A stretch of 64,000 nt of DNA from Eubacterium_U album (GCF_025336545.1 NZ_JAODBU010000006.1:1-64000), one strand, 5' to 3'; positions 16,602 through 25,772 are shown, numbered from the stretch's first letter. Notes: a model not told the origin generated them from the letters alone. Numbers and translations: made by a program.

Positions 16602-18482
16602 ATGGCACATGTAGAAGAAAAATATGATGTAGTAATTATAGGAGCGGGACATGCAGGATGCGAGGCGGCACTTGCGTCTGCAAGATTAGGAAATAATACT
16701 ATTGTATTTACAGTAAGCGTAGATAGCATAGCTTTAATGCCATGTAACCCTAATATAGGTGGAACTTCTAAAGGACATTTAGTAAGAGAAATAGATGCTC
16801 TTGGTGGAGAAATGGGAAAAAATATAGATAAAACATTTATCCAATCTAAGATGTTAAATAAATCCAAAGGACCTGCAGTTCATTCATTAAGAGCGCAGGC
16901 TGATAAACAGGAATATACAAGAGAAATGAGAAAAACTCTTGAAAATACAGATAATTTAACAATAAGACAGGCTGAAGTTGCAGAAATTTTAGTTGAAGAT
17001 GGAAAAATAACAGGAGTAAAAACAGCATCAGGTGCAGTTTATTATGCAAAAGCAGTTGTTTTGGCTACAGGAGTTTATTTAAAAGCAAAATGTATATACG
17101 GAGATATTTGCCAATATACAGGACCAAACGGTCTTATGGCTGCAAATTTATTAACTGATTCTTTAATTAAGAATGGCATAAAAATGCGTAGATTTAAAAC
17201 AGGTACTCCGGCAAGAGTAGATAAACGTTCTATAGATTTTAGTAAAATGGAAGAACAGTTTGGTGATAAAAAGGTAGTTCCTTTTTCATTCGAAACAGAT
17301 TCTGAAAGTGTACAAAAAGAACAGATTTCATGCTGGCTAACATATACAAATGAAGAAACTCATAAGATTATAAGGGATAATATTAACAGATCCCCATTAT
17401 TTTCAGGAATGATTGAAGGTACGGGACCTAGATATTGCCCTTCAATAGAAGATAAAGTTGTAAAATTTGCAGATAAAAACAGACATCAGGTTTTTATAGA
17501 ACCGGAAGGAATGTATACAAATGAAATGTACTTGGGTGGAATGTCATCATCATTACCTGAGGATGTTCAGTATGCTATGTACAAAACAGTTCCGGGACTT
17601 GAAAATGTTAAAATTGTACGTAATGCATATGCAATAGAATATGATTGTATAGAATATGGACAATTATTGCCAAGTCTTGAGTTTAAGAATATTTCAGGAT
17701 TATTTAGTGCAGGTCAGTTTAATGGAAGTTCAGGATATGAAGAAGCTGCAGCACAAGGAATAATTGCCGGAATTAATGCTGCAAGAAAAGTTCAGGGAAA
17801 AGAAATGCTGGTTCTTGATAGATCACAAGCATATATTGGAGTATTAATTGATGATTTAGTTACAAAGGAAAGTCACGAACCTTATAGAATGATGACTTCA
17901 AGAGCAGAATACAGATTATTATTAAGACAGGATAATGCCGATCTTAGATTATCAAAGATTGGATATGAAATTGGATTGATTTCAAAAGAAAGATATGATT
18001 ATGTTTGCTATAAAGAGAAAGTAATTAAAGAAGAAATAGAGAGATTAAATAAATATGCGATAGGTGCTAACAAAAAAGTTCAGGAATTTTTAGTATCTGT
18101 TGGCAGTACTCCACTTAAGACAGGAACAACATTAGCTGAATTAATAAGAAGACCTGAATTGGATTATCAAAAAATAAGTCATTTTGACGATGAAAAGAAA
18201 GACTTACCTGAAGATATTGTTGAACAAATAAATATAAATATTAAATATGATGGTTATATTTCAAGACAAATGAAGCAGGTTGCTCAATTTAAAAAGTTGG
18301 AAAATAAAAAAATACCTGAAAATTTTGACTATACATTGGTATCAAGCTTAAGAAAAGAAGCAGTTCAGAAACTTACATTGTATAAACCTATAAACATAGG
18401 ACAGGCGTCTAGAATATCAGGTGTTTCACCAGCTGATATTTCAGTTCTTCTTATATATATGGAACAGCATAAAAATAAATAA
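16602..18482 (+). CDS. mnmG: tRNA uridine 5-carboxymethylaminomethyl modification enzyme MnmG
   Basis: FAD enzyme (626 aa) working with MnmE on U34. The dinucleotide-binding fold is VVIIGAGHAGCEAALASARLG, followed by CNPNIGGTSKGHLVREIDALGG. Other conserved stretches include TGTPARVD and the C-terminal GVSPADIS. The frame is open from 16557, but the ATG at 16602 has a GGAGAGGA site and gives the usual family start (MAHVEEKYDVVIIG), so it is preferred. Confidence 0.96.
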   Translation: MAHVEEKYDVVIIGAGHAGCEAALASARLGNNTIVFTVSVDSIALMPCNPNIGGTSKGHLVREIDALGGEMGKNIDKTFIQSKMLNKSKGPAVHSLRAQADKQEYTREMRKTLENTDNLTIRQAEVAEILVEDGKITGVKTASGAVYYAKAVVLATGVYLKAKCIYGDICQYTGPNGLMAANLLTDSLIKNGIKMRRFKTGTPARVDKRSIDFSKMEEQFGDKKVVPFSFETDSESVQKEQISCWLTYTNEETHKIIRDNINRSPLFSGMIEGTGPRYCPSIEDKVVKFADKNRHQVFIEPEGMYTNEMYLGGMSSSLPEDVQYAMYKTVPGLENVKIVRNAYAIEYDCIEYGQLLPSLEFKNISGLFSAGQFNGSSGYEEAAAQGIIAGINAARKVQGKEMLVLDRSQAYIGVLIDDLVTKESHEPYRMMTSRAEYRLLLRQDNADLRLSKIGYEIGLISKERYDYVCYKEKVIKEEIERLNKYAIGANKKVQEFLVSVGSTPLKTGTTLAELIRRPELDYQKISHFDDEKKDLPEDIVEQININIKYDGYISRQMKQVAQFKKLENKKIPENFDYTLVSSLRKEAVQKLTLYKPINIGQASRISGVSPADISVLLIYMEQHKNK

Positions 18483-18495
18483 AAAGTAGGTATAT

Positions 18496-19215
18496 ATGGA
18501 TAAAATTGAATTTATAAGAAATCATATTGAAAAATTAGATATAAATATTAGTGAAGAACAATGTTGTCAATTTCTTAAATATTATGAAATGTTGGTTGAA
18601 AAAAATAAGGTAATGAATTTAACAGGCATTACAGAGTTTGAAGAGGTTATTGAAAAGCATTTTGTTGATAGTTTATCTTTAGTTAAAAGTATTAAATTAA
18701 ATGGAGATGAAAGTCTGATTGATGTTGGAACCGGTGCAGGATTTCCCGGAATACCTATTAAAATTATGTTTCCAAATTTGAAAATTACTCTAATGGACTC
18801 TTTAAATAAAAGACTTCTCTTTTTGAATGAAGTAACAAATAAACTTGGATTGGATAAAATTGAATTGGTTCATGGTAGAGCTGAAGATTTAGGAAAAAAT
18901 TCTAATTACAGAGAAAAATATGATTTATGTGTATCAAGAGCAGTAGCTAATATATCAACACTTTCAGAATATTGTATTCCATTCATTAAATTAAATGGCT
19001 ACTTTATTTGTTACAAAGCTGATGGATGCATGAATGAAATTAATATTGGAAAAAATGCAATTAAAGTATTAGGTGGAGAAATAGAGGAAATTGTTGATTT
19101 TAATTTACCTGATACAGATATAAAGAGAAAAATTATTAATATCAAGAAAATAAAAAACACACCTAAAAAATATCCTAGAAAACCAGGGTTACCTTCAAAA
19201 GAACCTATAATATAA
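18496..19215 (+). CDS. rsmG: 16S rRNA (guanine-527 N7)-methyltransferase
   Basis: SAM-dependent methyltransferase (239 aa) that methylates G527 of 16S rRNA. The SAM-binding motif is LIDVGTGAGFPGIPIKI; other conserved parts are NKVMNLTGI, HFVDSL and VSRAVANISTLSEYCIPFI. It begins 13 bases after mnmG in the standard order mnmE-mnmG-rsmG. The C-terminal tail is Lys/Pro rich (KNTPKKYPRKPGLPSK), as usual for the family. Confidence 0.95.
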   Translation: MDKIEFIRNHIEKLDINISEEQCCQFLKYYEMLVEKNKVMNLTGITEFEEVIEKHFVDSLSLVKSIKLNGDESLIDVGTGAGFPGIPIKIMFPNLKITLMDSLNKRLLFLNEVTNKLGLDKIELVHGRAEDLGKNSNYREKYDLCVSRAVANISTLSEYCIPFIKLNGYFICYKADGCMNEINIGKNAIKVLGGEIEEIVDFNLPDTDIKRKIINIKKIKNTPKKYPRKPGLPSKEPII

Positions 19216-19295
19216 GTTTATGTATATTGGTTAAATGTATCTATGTAATTACAAATACAGATATAGGCTAATTATTTAGTTGTTAGGAGTAAAAT

Positions 19296-19625
19296 ATGAA
19301 AAAAACTAAAGAATATTTAGAAAACAGAATTAAAAAGCTGACAGATGAGAGAAAAAAATGCGTTTCTAAATATAATAGTAATAGGCAGAAAATAATAGAG
19401 ACAAATATTATTATAGAGAGAATGAAAAGTATATCAGATGAAGCTTTAGAAATATTTTCACCTAAATTTAGAGAAACAAATACATTTAATCAGCATGAAA
19501 TAAAGGAATTAGGAACCAAGATTGTTACTATAGCACAAATTAACAATGAATTAGCTGAAAATATAAAAAAAATAGATAAAGAAATATCAGAAATAAATGT
19601 TTGTTTAAAAGAAATAAGTAAGTAG
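19296..19625 (+). CDS. Small helical coiled-coil protein, function unknown
   Basis: I do not recognise this 109-aa protein. It is strongly helical, very rich in Lys, Glu, Ile and Asn, with heptad-like spacing of hydrophobic residues in two blocks (about 1-45 and 75-107) separated by a short segment with SPKF. No signal peptide, membrane segment or cysteine cluster is seen (one Cys near 22 and another near 103). ATG at 19296 follows TTAGGAG. It sits between rsmG and the parS cluster, and its terminator contains a parS site. A link with chromosome segregation would be only positional. Confidence 0.65.
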   Translation: MKKTKEYLENRIKKLTDERKKCVSKYNSNRQKIIETNIIIERMKSISDEALEIFSPKFRETNTFNQHEIKELGTKIVTIAQINNELAENIKKIDKEISEINVCLKEISK

Positions 19626-19634
19626 TTAAAAGAA

Positions 19635-19667
19635 GGAATGTTTCACGTGAAACATTCCTCTTTTTAT
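19635..19667 (+). terminator. Terminator whose stem contains a parS site
   Basis: The hairpin GGAATGTTTCAC / GTGAAACATTCC with no loop beyond the palindrome centre is followed by TCTTTTTATT. Its core is the full 16-bp parS palindrome. It lies 10 bases past the stop of the small coiled-coil gene. Confidence 0.7.
19639..19654. promoter_or_regulatory. parS site 1 (ParB binding)
   Basis: Exact 16-bp palindrome TGTTTCACGTGAAACA, the consensus Firmicutes parS. It lies about 0.9 kb from parA. Confidence 0.95.
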
Positions 19668-19815
19668 TGAAAACTAGATAAATTAACTTAAATAATCAAT
19701 TAATTATAAATTGAAAATAATTAAAAACAATATATATTTACCTATATAAGTGCTTGCTTTTATGTAATTATAGAATATCATTATTAAAACAAATATTAAT
19801 TTAGTAATTAAGTAA

Positions 19816-19831
19816 TGTTTCACGTGAAACA
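19816..19831. promoter_or_regulatory. parS site 2 (ParB binding)
   Basis: Exact TGTTTCACGTGAAACA, with palindromic flanks TAA and TTA. Confidence 0.95.
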
Positions 19832-19913
19832 TTAGTAAAATATTAATAACATAATTCATATAAGATAAAAATAAAAGTAAATAAATATAAATATATATAT
19901 ATTTATTTATAGT

Positions 19914-19929
19914 TGTTTCACGTGAAACA
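19914..19929. promoter_or_regulatory. parS site 3 (ParB binding)
   Basis: Exact TGTTTCACGTGAAACA, 82 bases beyond site 2. Confidence 0.95.
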
Positions 19930-20026
19930 ATTATAGTTTCTAAGTGAATATATTAAAATTATATAATTAATAATAAGTTAATTATATAAAGTTAAGTAGA
20001 AACAAAAATTTTTACTATACATTTAA

Positions 20027-20193
20027 TAAATAGATAAAATATATATAATTTAATATAAATAGATAAACTACATTAAATTATAAAAATAAAAATAGATAAA
20101 GTACATTAACTTCAGTAAATAAAATTAATTACATAAATAGAATAAATTACATATTTAAAATAAACTATATAAATAAATAGAATACATTAAATC
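20027..20193 (+). repeat. Degenerate AAATAGATAAA-type direct repeats
   Basis: Within the 900-base gene-free stretch 19626-20528 a motif close to AAATAGATAAACTACATTAA recurs near 20027, 20057, 20090, 20135 and 20175, at spacings of about 30-45 bases and with decay. The remainder of the stretch is extremely AT-rich and, apart from parS sites, shows no gene. The repeats may simply be slippage products or may shape the centromere region. Confidence 0.45.
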
Positions 20194-20424
20194 TTATAAA
20201 TTAAATAATTATATTTGTAAAATTAATCGTTTTATAAGTAATATAGAATATATATTACTTATGTAATAGTAATAATAAAAAATAGTTATATTATTTGTAG
20301 TATATATCTGCTAATTTTTATTATTAGCAATAAAATAATTAAATAAAATAGAAATGAAATATCTAAAACAATATTATGTATTTATAAATAGTTCAGAAAT
20401 TCAGAAAGTTTAATAAAAAATTAA

Positions 20425-20440
20425 TATTTCACGTGAAACA
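20425..20440. promoter_or_regulatory. parS site 4 (one mismatch)
   Basis: TATTTCACGTGAAACA differs from consensus parS at one base (A for G at position 2). It is 88 bases upstream of parA and could allow ParB to act on the parA promoter. Confidence 0.85.
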
Positions 20441-20528
20441 TTAATATAGATTTGAAAAAGGAACTATGATACAATAATATTTGTTAAAAACATGAATTAA
20501 ATTACTTGAAATATAGAAAGGTATTGAA

Positions 20529-21299
20529 ATGGGAAAAATAATTGCAATTGCAAACCAAAAAGGTGGAGTTGGTAAGACAACTACAGCTATAAATTTGTCT
20601 GCATGTATAGCAGAAAGAGGTAAAAAAGTACTTTTAGTTGATATTGATCCACAGGGAAATGCTACAAGTGGGGTCGGTATTATAAAACAGGAACTAGAAA
20701 AGACAGTTTACGATATGTTTATTGGAGAATGTAGGTTATCAGAGTGCTTGACAAGTAGTATTGTAGATAATTTAAATGTTTTGCCATCAAATGTAAACCT
20801 ATCAGGAGCAGAAATAGACTTAATAGGAGTGGATGAAAGAGAATTTATACTAAAAAAAGCATTAGAAGGAGTAAAAGACTTATATGATTATATAATTATA
20901 GATTGTCCTCCATCATTAAATGTATTAACAGTTAATGCTTTAGTTGCAGCTGATTCGGTTATAGTTCCAATCCAATGTGAATATTATGCTTTAGAAGGAC
21001 TTTCACAGTTAATCTATACTATAAATTTAATTCAGGAAAGAATTAACCCGGTATTAGAAATTGAAGGTATAGTATTTACGATGTATGATGCTAGAACAAA
21101 TTTATCTAACCAGGTTGTAGATAATGTAAAAGAAAATATGCATTTAAATATATATAAAACAATTATTCCGAGAAATGTAAGATTGGCAGAAGCACCTAGT
21201 TATGGGCTTCCTATACATATGTATGATGCCAAATCAGCAGGATCTGTAGCCTATATGAATTTAGCAAAAGAAGTAATTAAAAATAATAAAAATAGATAA
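20529..21299 (+). CDS. parA: Chromosome partitioning ATPase ParA (Soj)
   Basis: ParA/Soj ATPase, 256 aa. The deviant Walker A is KGGVGKTTTAINLS (with the signature first lysine), followed by DIDPQGNATSG and the Walker B stretch DYIIIDCPPSLNVLTVNAL. It partners ParB on parS to segregate the origin and in B. subtilis Soj also controls DnaA. No N-terminal helix-turn-helix extension is present, so this is the small chromosomal type. ATG at 20529 follows GAAAGG. It is 88 bases downstream of parS site 4. Confidence 0.96.
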   Translation: MGKIIAIANQKGGVGKTTTAINLSACIAERGKKVLLVDIDPQGNATSGVGIIKQELEKTVYDMFIGECRLSECLTSSIVDNLNVLPSNVNLSGAEIDLIGVDEREFILKKALEGVKDLYDYIIIDCPPSLNVLTVNALVAADSVIVPIQCEYYALEGLSQLIYTINLIQERINPVLEIEGIVFTMYDARTNLSNQVVDNVKENMHLNIYKTIIPRNVRLAEAPSYGLPIHMYDAKSAGSVAYMNLAKEVIKNNKNR

Positions 21300-21530
21300 G
21301 TAGTAAATAAAAATTAAAAATTTATAATTGCTTAAATAAATGACGTATGACTTGTAAAATAGTATAAATAATAAAAAAAAATACATATTTATATATGGAT
21401 ATGCAGGGATTTTAGAAAAAACAAGTTAAAAATATGCATTTAAAAAAATAATTATTAAATTTTCATATATAAAATAAACTAAAAAAGTTATGTAAACTAA
21501 ATATAAATAAGAAGTATAAAGGAGAATATT

Positions 21531-22472
21531 ATGCCAAGACCAAAAAAAGGCGGATTGGGAAATGGATTAGAATCAATGATACCCAATTATGGTGCAGCCA
21601 TCAAACCAAAGAAAAATGAAGATAAAGAAAAAGAAGTTGTGGTAAAAGAGGTTGTAAAGGAAGTTGTAAAAGAGGTAAAGGTACCTCAGGATACGTTAGT
21701 TAATATTAATGATATTGAACCAAATAGAGAACAGCCAAGAAAAAATTTTGATAAAGATGCATTAGAGGAATTAGCTGAATCTATAAAGATTCATGGACTT
21801 ATTCAACCAATAATTGTTCAGAAAAAAGAAGATTATTATGAAATTATAGCTGGTGAAAGAAGATGGAGAGCAGCTAAAATAGCTGGTTTAAAGGAATTAC
21901 CGGTTGTAATAAAAGAATATACACCTCAGGAAGTGATGGAAATTGCTTTAATAGAAAATATACAGCGTAAAGATTTAAATCCAATAGAAGAAGCAATTGC
22001 ATATAAGAGTCTTGTTAACGAATATAACTTAAAACAGGATGAACTTGCTAAAAAGATGTCAAAAAGTAGAGCTGCAATTGCAAATTCAATGCGCTTATTA
22101 AAATTAGCAGAAGATGTCCAAGAGATGATTATTAATCAGGAGTTGTCTATGGGACATGCAAGAGCATTACTTGCAATTGAACATGAAGAATTGCAGATAG
22201 ATACAGCAAAAACTGTAATTGAAAAGGGATTAAGTGTAAGAGAAACAGAAAAATTGGTAAAAAATATACTTAAACCAAAGCAAATAAGAATGGAAATTCC
22301 ACCTGTTGATAAGGCTGTTTATGATCAGATTCAGGATAGATTAAAAGAAGTAATGGGAACTAAAGTTTCAATTAATCCAAAAAAGAATGGTAAAGGAAAA
22401 ATTGAAATAGAATACTATTCAAGTGAAGAATTAGAAAGACTGATAGAATTATTCAGTGGAATTCATGAGTAA
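21531..22472 (+). CDS. parB: Chromosome partitioning protein ParB (Spo0J)
   Basis: ParB CTPase and DNA-binding protein, 313 aa. Seen: the CTP-binding motif GERRWRAA, the next conserved block ALIENIQRKDLNPIEEA, and the parS-recognition helix-turn-helix KKMSKSRAAIANSMRLLKL. An N-terminal low-complexity segment repeats VVKE three times (about residues 37-50), encoded by 12-base repeats. The C-terminal dimerisation domain is present. ATG at 21531 follows AAAGGAG. It is 231 AT-rich bases after parA, so the pair may not be a tight operon. Confidence 0.96.
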   Translation: MPRPKKGGLGNGLESMIPNYGAAIKPKKNEDKEKEVVVKEVVKEVVKEVKVPQDTLVNINDIEPNREQPRKNFDKDALEELAESIKIHGLIQPIIVQKKEDYYEIIAGERRWRAAKIAGLKELPVVIKEYTPQEVMEIALIENIQRKDLNPIEEAIAYKSLVNEYNLKQDELAKKMSKSRAAIANSMRLLKLAEDVQEMIINQELSMGHARALLAIEHEELQIDTAKTVIEKGLSVRETEKLVKNILKPKQIRMEIPPVDKAVYDQIQDRLKEVMGTKVSINPKKNGKGKIEIEYYSSEELERLIELFSGIHE

Positions 22473-22548
22473 ATTTGCAAAATATTAATATATACAAATT
22501 AATAAAACAGTCTTATAATGTAAAAATGAAAAATAAAGGAGAAAGAAA

Positions 22549-23037
22549 ATGATACAGGAAATATTTAGCAGTGCATATACATATATTATTACAGTTGTAG
22601 TAATGTTTTTGATTTTTCTTATTTTATACATTAAGCAAAGTATGAAATTAAATAAGTTAATGAAAAAATATGATAAGTTTATGAAAGGAAAAAATGCAGA
22701 AAATCTTGATGGAGCAATAAGAGAGAGTTTTAAACAGATTGAAAAAATAAATGTAGAACATCAAAAGACAATGATTAAAGTAGAAGAATCTGTTCATAGA
22801 ATAAATTCAGTGTTCCAGAAGTTAGGAATTGTAAAATATAATGCATTTAAAGAAATGGGCGGAAACTTAAGCTTTGCATTATGTATGCTAGATAGTGAAA
22901 ATACCGGATTTATTTTAAATACAATGCATGGAAGAGAAGGAAGTTACACATATATCAAAGAAATAATTAAAGGTGAAGCTTACGCTACATTAGGAGAAGA
23001 AGAAAAAGAAGCATTAGAAAAAGCAATGAATTCATAA
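22549..23037 (+). CDS. DUF4446 family membrane-anchored protein
   Basis: 162-aa protein with one N-terminal membrane helix (about 10-30) followed by a basic segment, a helical region with heptads (about 55-90) and a small C-terminal domain starting GIVKYNAFKEMGGNLSFALCML. This matches the DUF4446 family that commonly follows parB in Clostridia; its function is unknown. ATG at 22549 follows AAAGGAG. It lies 76 bases after parB, and a strong terminator follows. Confidence 0.8.
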   Translation: MIQEIFSSAYTYIITVVVMFLIFLILYIKQSMKLNKLMKKYDKFMKGKNAENLDGAIRESFKQIEKINVEHQKTMIKVEESVHRINSVFQKLGIVKYNAFKEMGGNLSFALCMLDSENTGFILNTMHGREGSYTYIKEIIKGEAYATLGEEEKEALEKAMNS

Positions 23038-23116
23038 TAAAGGTTAACATCATAGTTTAATATTAGAGAGTAAGTTAGATAAATATAATAATCAAAAATA
23101 ATAAAAAATAATAAAA

Positions 23117-23155
23117 ATGAGATTAGTTAAAATATAGACTAATCTCATTTTTTTT
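23117..23155 (+). terminator. Intrinsic terminator of the parB transcript
   Basis: An 11-bp perfect stem (ATGAGATTAGT with ACTAATCTCAT) followed by eight T residues. Confidence 0.9.
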
Positions 23156-23366
23156 AGGGCATGACCCTATTTATGAAATTGAATTTAATAAAAAATTCAA
23201 CATCAATTGTGGTTAATATAAGAATATTGGTAATATGTTTATTAATAATTATGGATAAAAATCTAAGAGTAATTAATAAATAACACGAAAAGTAAATAAT
23301 TATTAATAAATACAATGCTTATATTAATAAAAACTATTAATAATTAAATTAATACTCGTACTTATA
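23156..23366. other. AT-rich intergenic stretch with ATTAATAA repeats
   Basis: Between the terminator and the next gene, ATTAATAA-like octamers recur (for example near 23238, 23270, 23297, 23320 and 23333). No gene, tRNA or clear promoter is seen. The octamers are not exact copies of the TTATTAACA elements near dnaA. Confidence 0.4.
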
Positions 23367-24104
23367 TTAATATTCATTTACTTTTATCATTGATTTTAAA
23401 ATATCAAATTCTTCAGGATTATCTTTATAAATTCTTGCAGTTGCAACAATTGGAAGCCATTGGTTTACATAACGTTTAGTTGTTCCTGTCATATTACAAA
23501 ATGAATCTAAATATAATTCAGCATATTCAGGCATATTTATTTTAAACCAAATATAAGTACGCGCAATATCAGCACTGGCGTTTCCCTGAGATGCATGATT
23601 CCAATCTAAAACGCAATAATCATCACCTGAGATAATAATATTGTGTGGAGTAAGATTTCCATGGCACAATTTTTTATGCTTTGGTGATGAATCAAGCATT
23701 TCTAGTAAATCAAATTGAGTTGATTCATCTAAACCTGAATTCTTAATTCCATATTGTAATTTTGCTTTTTGTCTTGGAATAGCAGTACAAAAATTAGTAT
23801 GAATAGAAGTCTGTATAGTAACTAATTTATTAATATATTCTTTAATATTTTCAGGATTATTATTAATAAGTGAAAAAAGAGATTCACCTTTAATTAAATC
23901 AAATTTGATACACCACTGTCTGTCTTTTTTATAAACAGAGTCAATTAAAGGAGCGTGTGCATCAAGTTCTTCAACCTTAGAAGTAATAAATGCTTCTTGA
24001 AAAACATCTTTCTTGTCGTAATCAATATTAAAAATTTTGTATGTATAACTTTCGTCGTTGTATATTTTATTATGACGTCTTTCATTCATCAATTGTAATT
24101 CCAT
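23367..24104 (-). CDS. Aminoglycoside/choline phosphotransferase-like protein
   Basis: Protein of the APH/choline kinase fold, 245 aa. The catalytic loop reads CHGNLTPHNIII and the metal-binding Asp is in VLDWNHAS. In active APH enzymes the loop is HGD; here the catalytic Asp is Asn, so activity is doubtful. The open frame begins at 24119, but the ribosome site AGGAG lies inside that extension and ATG 24104 has 7-base spacing, so it is chosen. The substrate cannot be told: choline, a sugar or an amino-glycoside are all seen in the family. It is transcribed towards parB and away from serS. Confidence 0.75.
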   Translation of the reverse strand: MELQLMNERRHNKIYNDESYTYKIFNIDYDKKDVFQEAFITSKVEELDAHAPLIDSVYKKDRQWCIKFDLIKGESLFSLINNNPENIKEYINKLVTIQTSIHTNFCTAIPRQKAKLQYGIKNSGLDESTQFDLLEMLDSSPKHKKLCHGNLTPHNIIISGDDYCVLDWNHASQGNASADIARTYIWFKINMPEYAELYLDSFCNMTGTTKRYVNQWLPIVATARIYKDNPEEFDILKSMIKVNEY

Positions 24105-24363
24105 AATAAATCTCCTCATATAAAATGTATTACTAAAATGTCTGGATAGTGATTAATCGTCAGAAACATTTATAGAAAATAAATAAAGTTCATTCGATTT
24201 CATATTTAATAAAAAATTAAATTATTTATTTGAAGGTTATTATACCATAATGCATAAAAATTTACTAGAAGTAACATAATATATTGTCTAAAATAACTAT
24301 AATATAAGCATAACAAATAGGTATAAAAAAGTAAAAGAAAAATCGACGAATTGTACAGAAAAC

Positions 24364-24392
24364 TTGCAAAAATAGGGTGTTGGGGTTATAAT
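24364..24392 (+). promoter_or_regulatory. Promoter of serS
   Basis: TTGCAA (24364-24369), a 17-base spacer and TATAAT (24387-24392). The leader to serS would be only about 40 bases, too short for a T-box. The rest of the 24105-24440 gap is AT-rich with no other clear signal. Confidence 0.75.
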
Positions 24393-24440
24393 CGAAATGG
24401 CGTGTAAAAGTAAAAATTTTTATGCAAAGGGAGAAAAGAA

Positions 24441-25727
24441 ATGTTAGATATTAAATTTGTCAGAGACAACCCGGAAGTTGTAAAACAGAATATTAAAAAT
24501 AAATTTCAGGATCATAAACTTCCATTAGTAGACGAAGTTATTGAATTAGACGAAAAGAATCGTAAAATAAAGCAGGAAGTTGAAGCACTTCGTGCTGAAA
24601 AGAATAGTCTTTCAAAATTAATTGGTGGATTAATGAAAGACGGAAAGAAAGATGAAGCTGAAGAAATTAAAGCTAAAGTTGCTGCAGGTAATGCAAGAAT
24701 TGATGAACTTACAGACGAAGAGAAAACAACAGAAGAAGAAATCAAGAAGAGAATGATGGTTATTCCAAATATTATTGATAAATCAGTTCCTATCGGAAAA
24801 GATGATAGTGAAAATGTTGAGATTGAAAGATTTGGTGAACCAGTAGTTCCTGATTTTGAAGTTCCATATCATACAGATATCATGGAAAAATTTAATGGTA
24901 TTGATTTAGACGCTGCAAGAAAGGTTGCAGGAAATGGATTCTATTATCTTATGGGAGACATTGCAAGACTTCATTCAGCAGTTATTTCATATGCAAGAGA
25001 CTTTATGATTGATAGAGGATTTACTTATTGCGTACCTCCTTTTATGATTAGAAGTAATGTTGTAACAGGTGTTATGAGTTTTGATGAAATGGATCAGATG
25101 ATGTACAAGATTGAAGGAGAGGATCTTTACTTAATCGGTACAAGTGAACATTCAATGATTGGTAAATTTATTGGAACACATACAAATGAAGAAGATCTTC
25201 CTTACACACTTACAAGTTATTCACCATGTTTCCGTAAAGAAAAAGGTGCTCACGGTATCGAAGAGAGAGGTGTTTACAGAATTCATCAGTTTGAAAAACA
25301 GGAAATGATCGTTATTTGTAAGCCGGAAGATAGCATGATGTGGTATGACAAACTTTGGAAGAACACAGTAGATTTATTTAGAAGCATGGATATTCCGGTT
25401 CGTACTTTGGAGTGTTGCTCAGGAGATTTAGCAGACCTTAAGGTTAAATCAGTTGACGTTGAAGCTTGGTCACCAAGACAGAAGAAATATTTTGAAGTTG
25501 GTAGTTGCTCTAACTTAGGAGATGCTCAGGCAAGAAGACTTTCTATAAGAATTAGAGGAAAAGAAGGAAACTATTTTGCTCATACTCTTAACAATACAGT
25601 AGTTGCACCACCTCGTATGCTTATTGCATTTTTGGAAAATAACCTTAATGCAGATGGAAGCGTAAATATTCCTGAAGTTTTAAGACCATATATGGGTGGA
25701 ATGGAAAAAATTGTTCCTAAGAAATAG
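24441..25727 (+). CDS. serS: Seryl-tRNA synthetase
   Basis: Class II synthetase, 428 aa, charging serine to tRNA-Ser. The N-terminal long antiparallel coiled coil (about 30-100, rich in Lys and Glu) binds the variable arm of tRNA. The catalytic domain shows motif 2 as PCFRKEKGAHGIEERGVYR and motif 3 near the end in PPRMLIAFLEN; TSEHS marks the serine site. ATG at 24441 follows GGGAG. A tRNA-Arg gene follows after 45 bases. Confidence 0.97.
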   Translation: MLDIKFVRDNPEVVKQNIKNKFQDHKLPLVDEVIELDEKNRKIKQEVEALRAEKNSLSKLIGGLMKDGKKDEAEEIKAKVAAGNARIDELTDEEKTTEEEIKKRMMVIPNIIDKSVPIGKDDSENVEIERFGEPVVPDFEVPYHTDIMEKFNGIDLDAARKVAGNGFYYLMGDIARLHSAVISYARDFMIDRGFTYCVPPFMIRSNVVTGVMSFDEMDQMMYKIEGEDLYLIGTSEHSMIGKFIGTHTNEEDLPYTLTSYSPCFRKEKGAHGIEERGVYRIHQFEKQEMIVICKPEDSMMWYDKLWKNTVDLFRSMDIPVRTLECCSGDLADLKVKSVDVEAWSPRQKKYFEVGSCSNLGDAQARRLSIRIRGKEGNYFAHTLNNTVVAPPRMLIAFLENNLNADGSVNIPEVLRPYMGGMEKIVPKK

Positions 25728-25772
25728 TTAAAATATTTAAAAACAAGATAAATTCAGAAAAATTTTATAAAT

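Noticed and set aside
24393..24440. T-box leader before serS
   Set aside because: The leader from the clear promoter is only about 40 bases, far too short, and no T-box sequence is seen.
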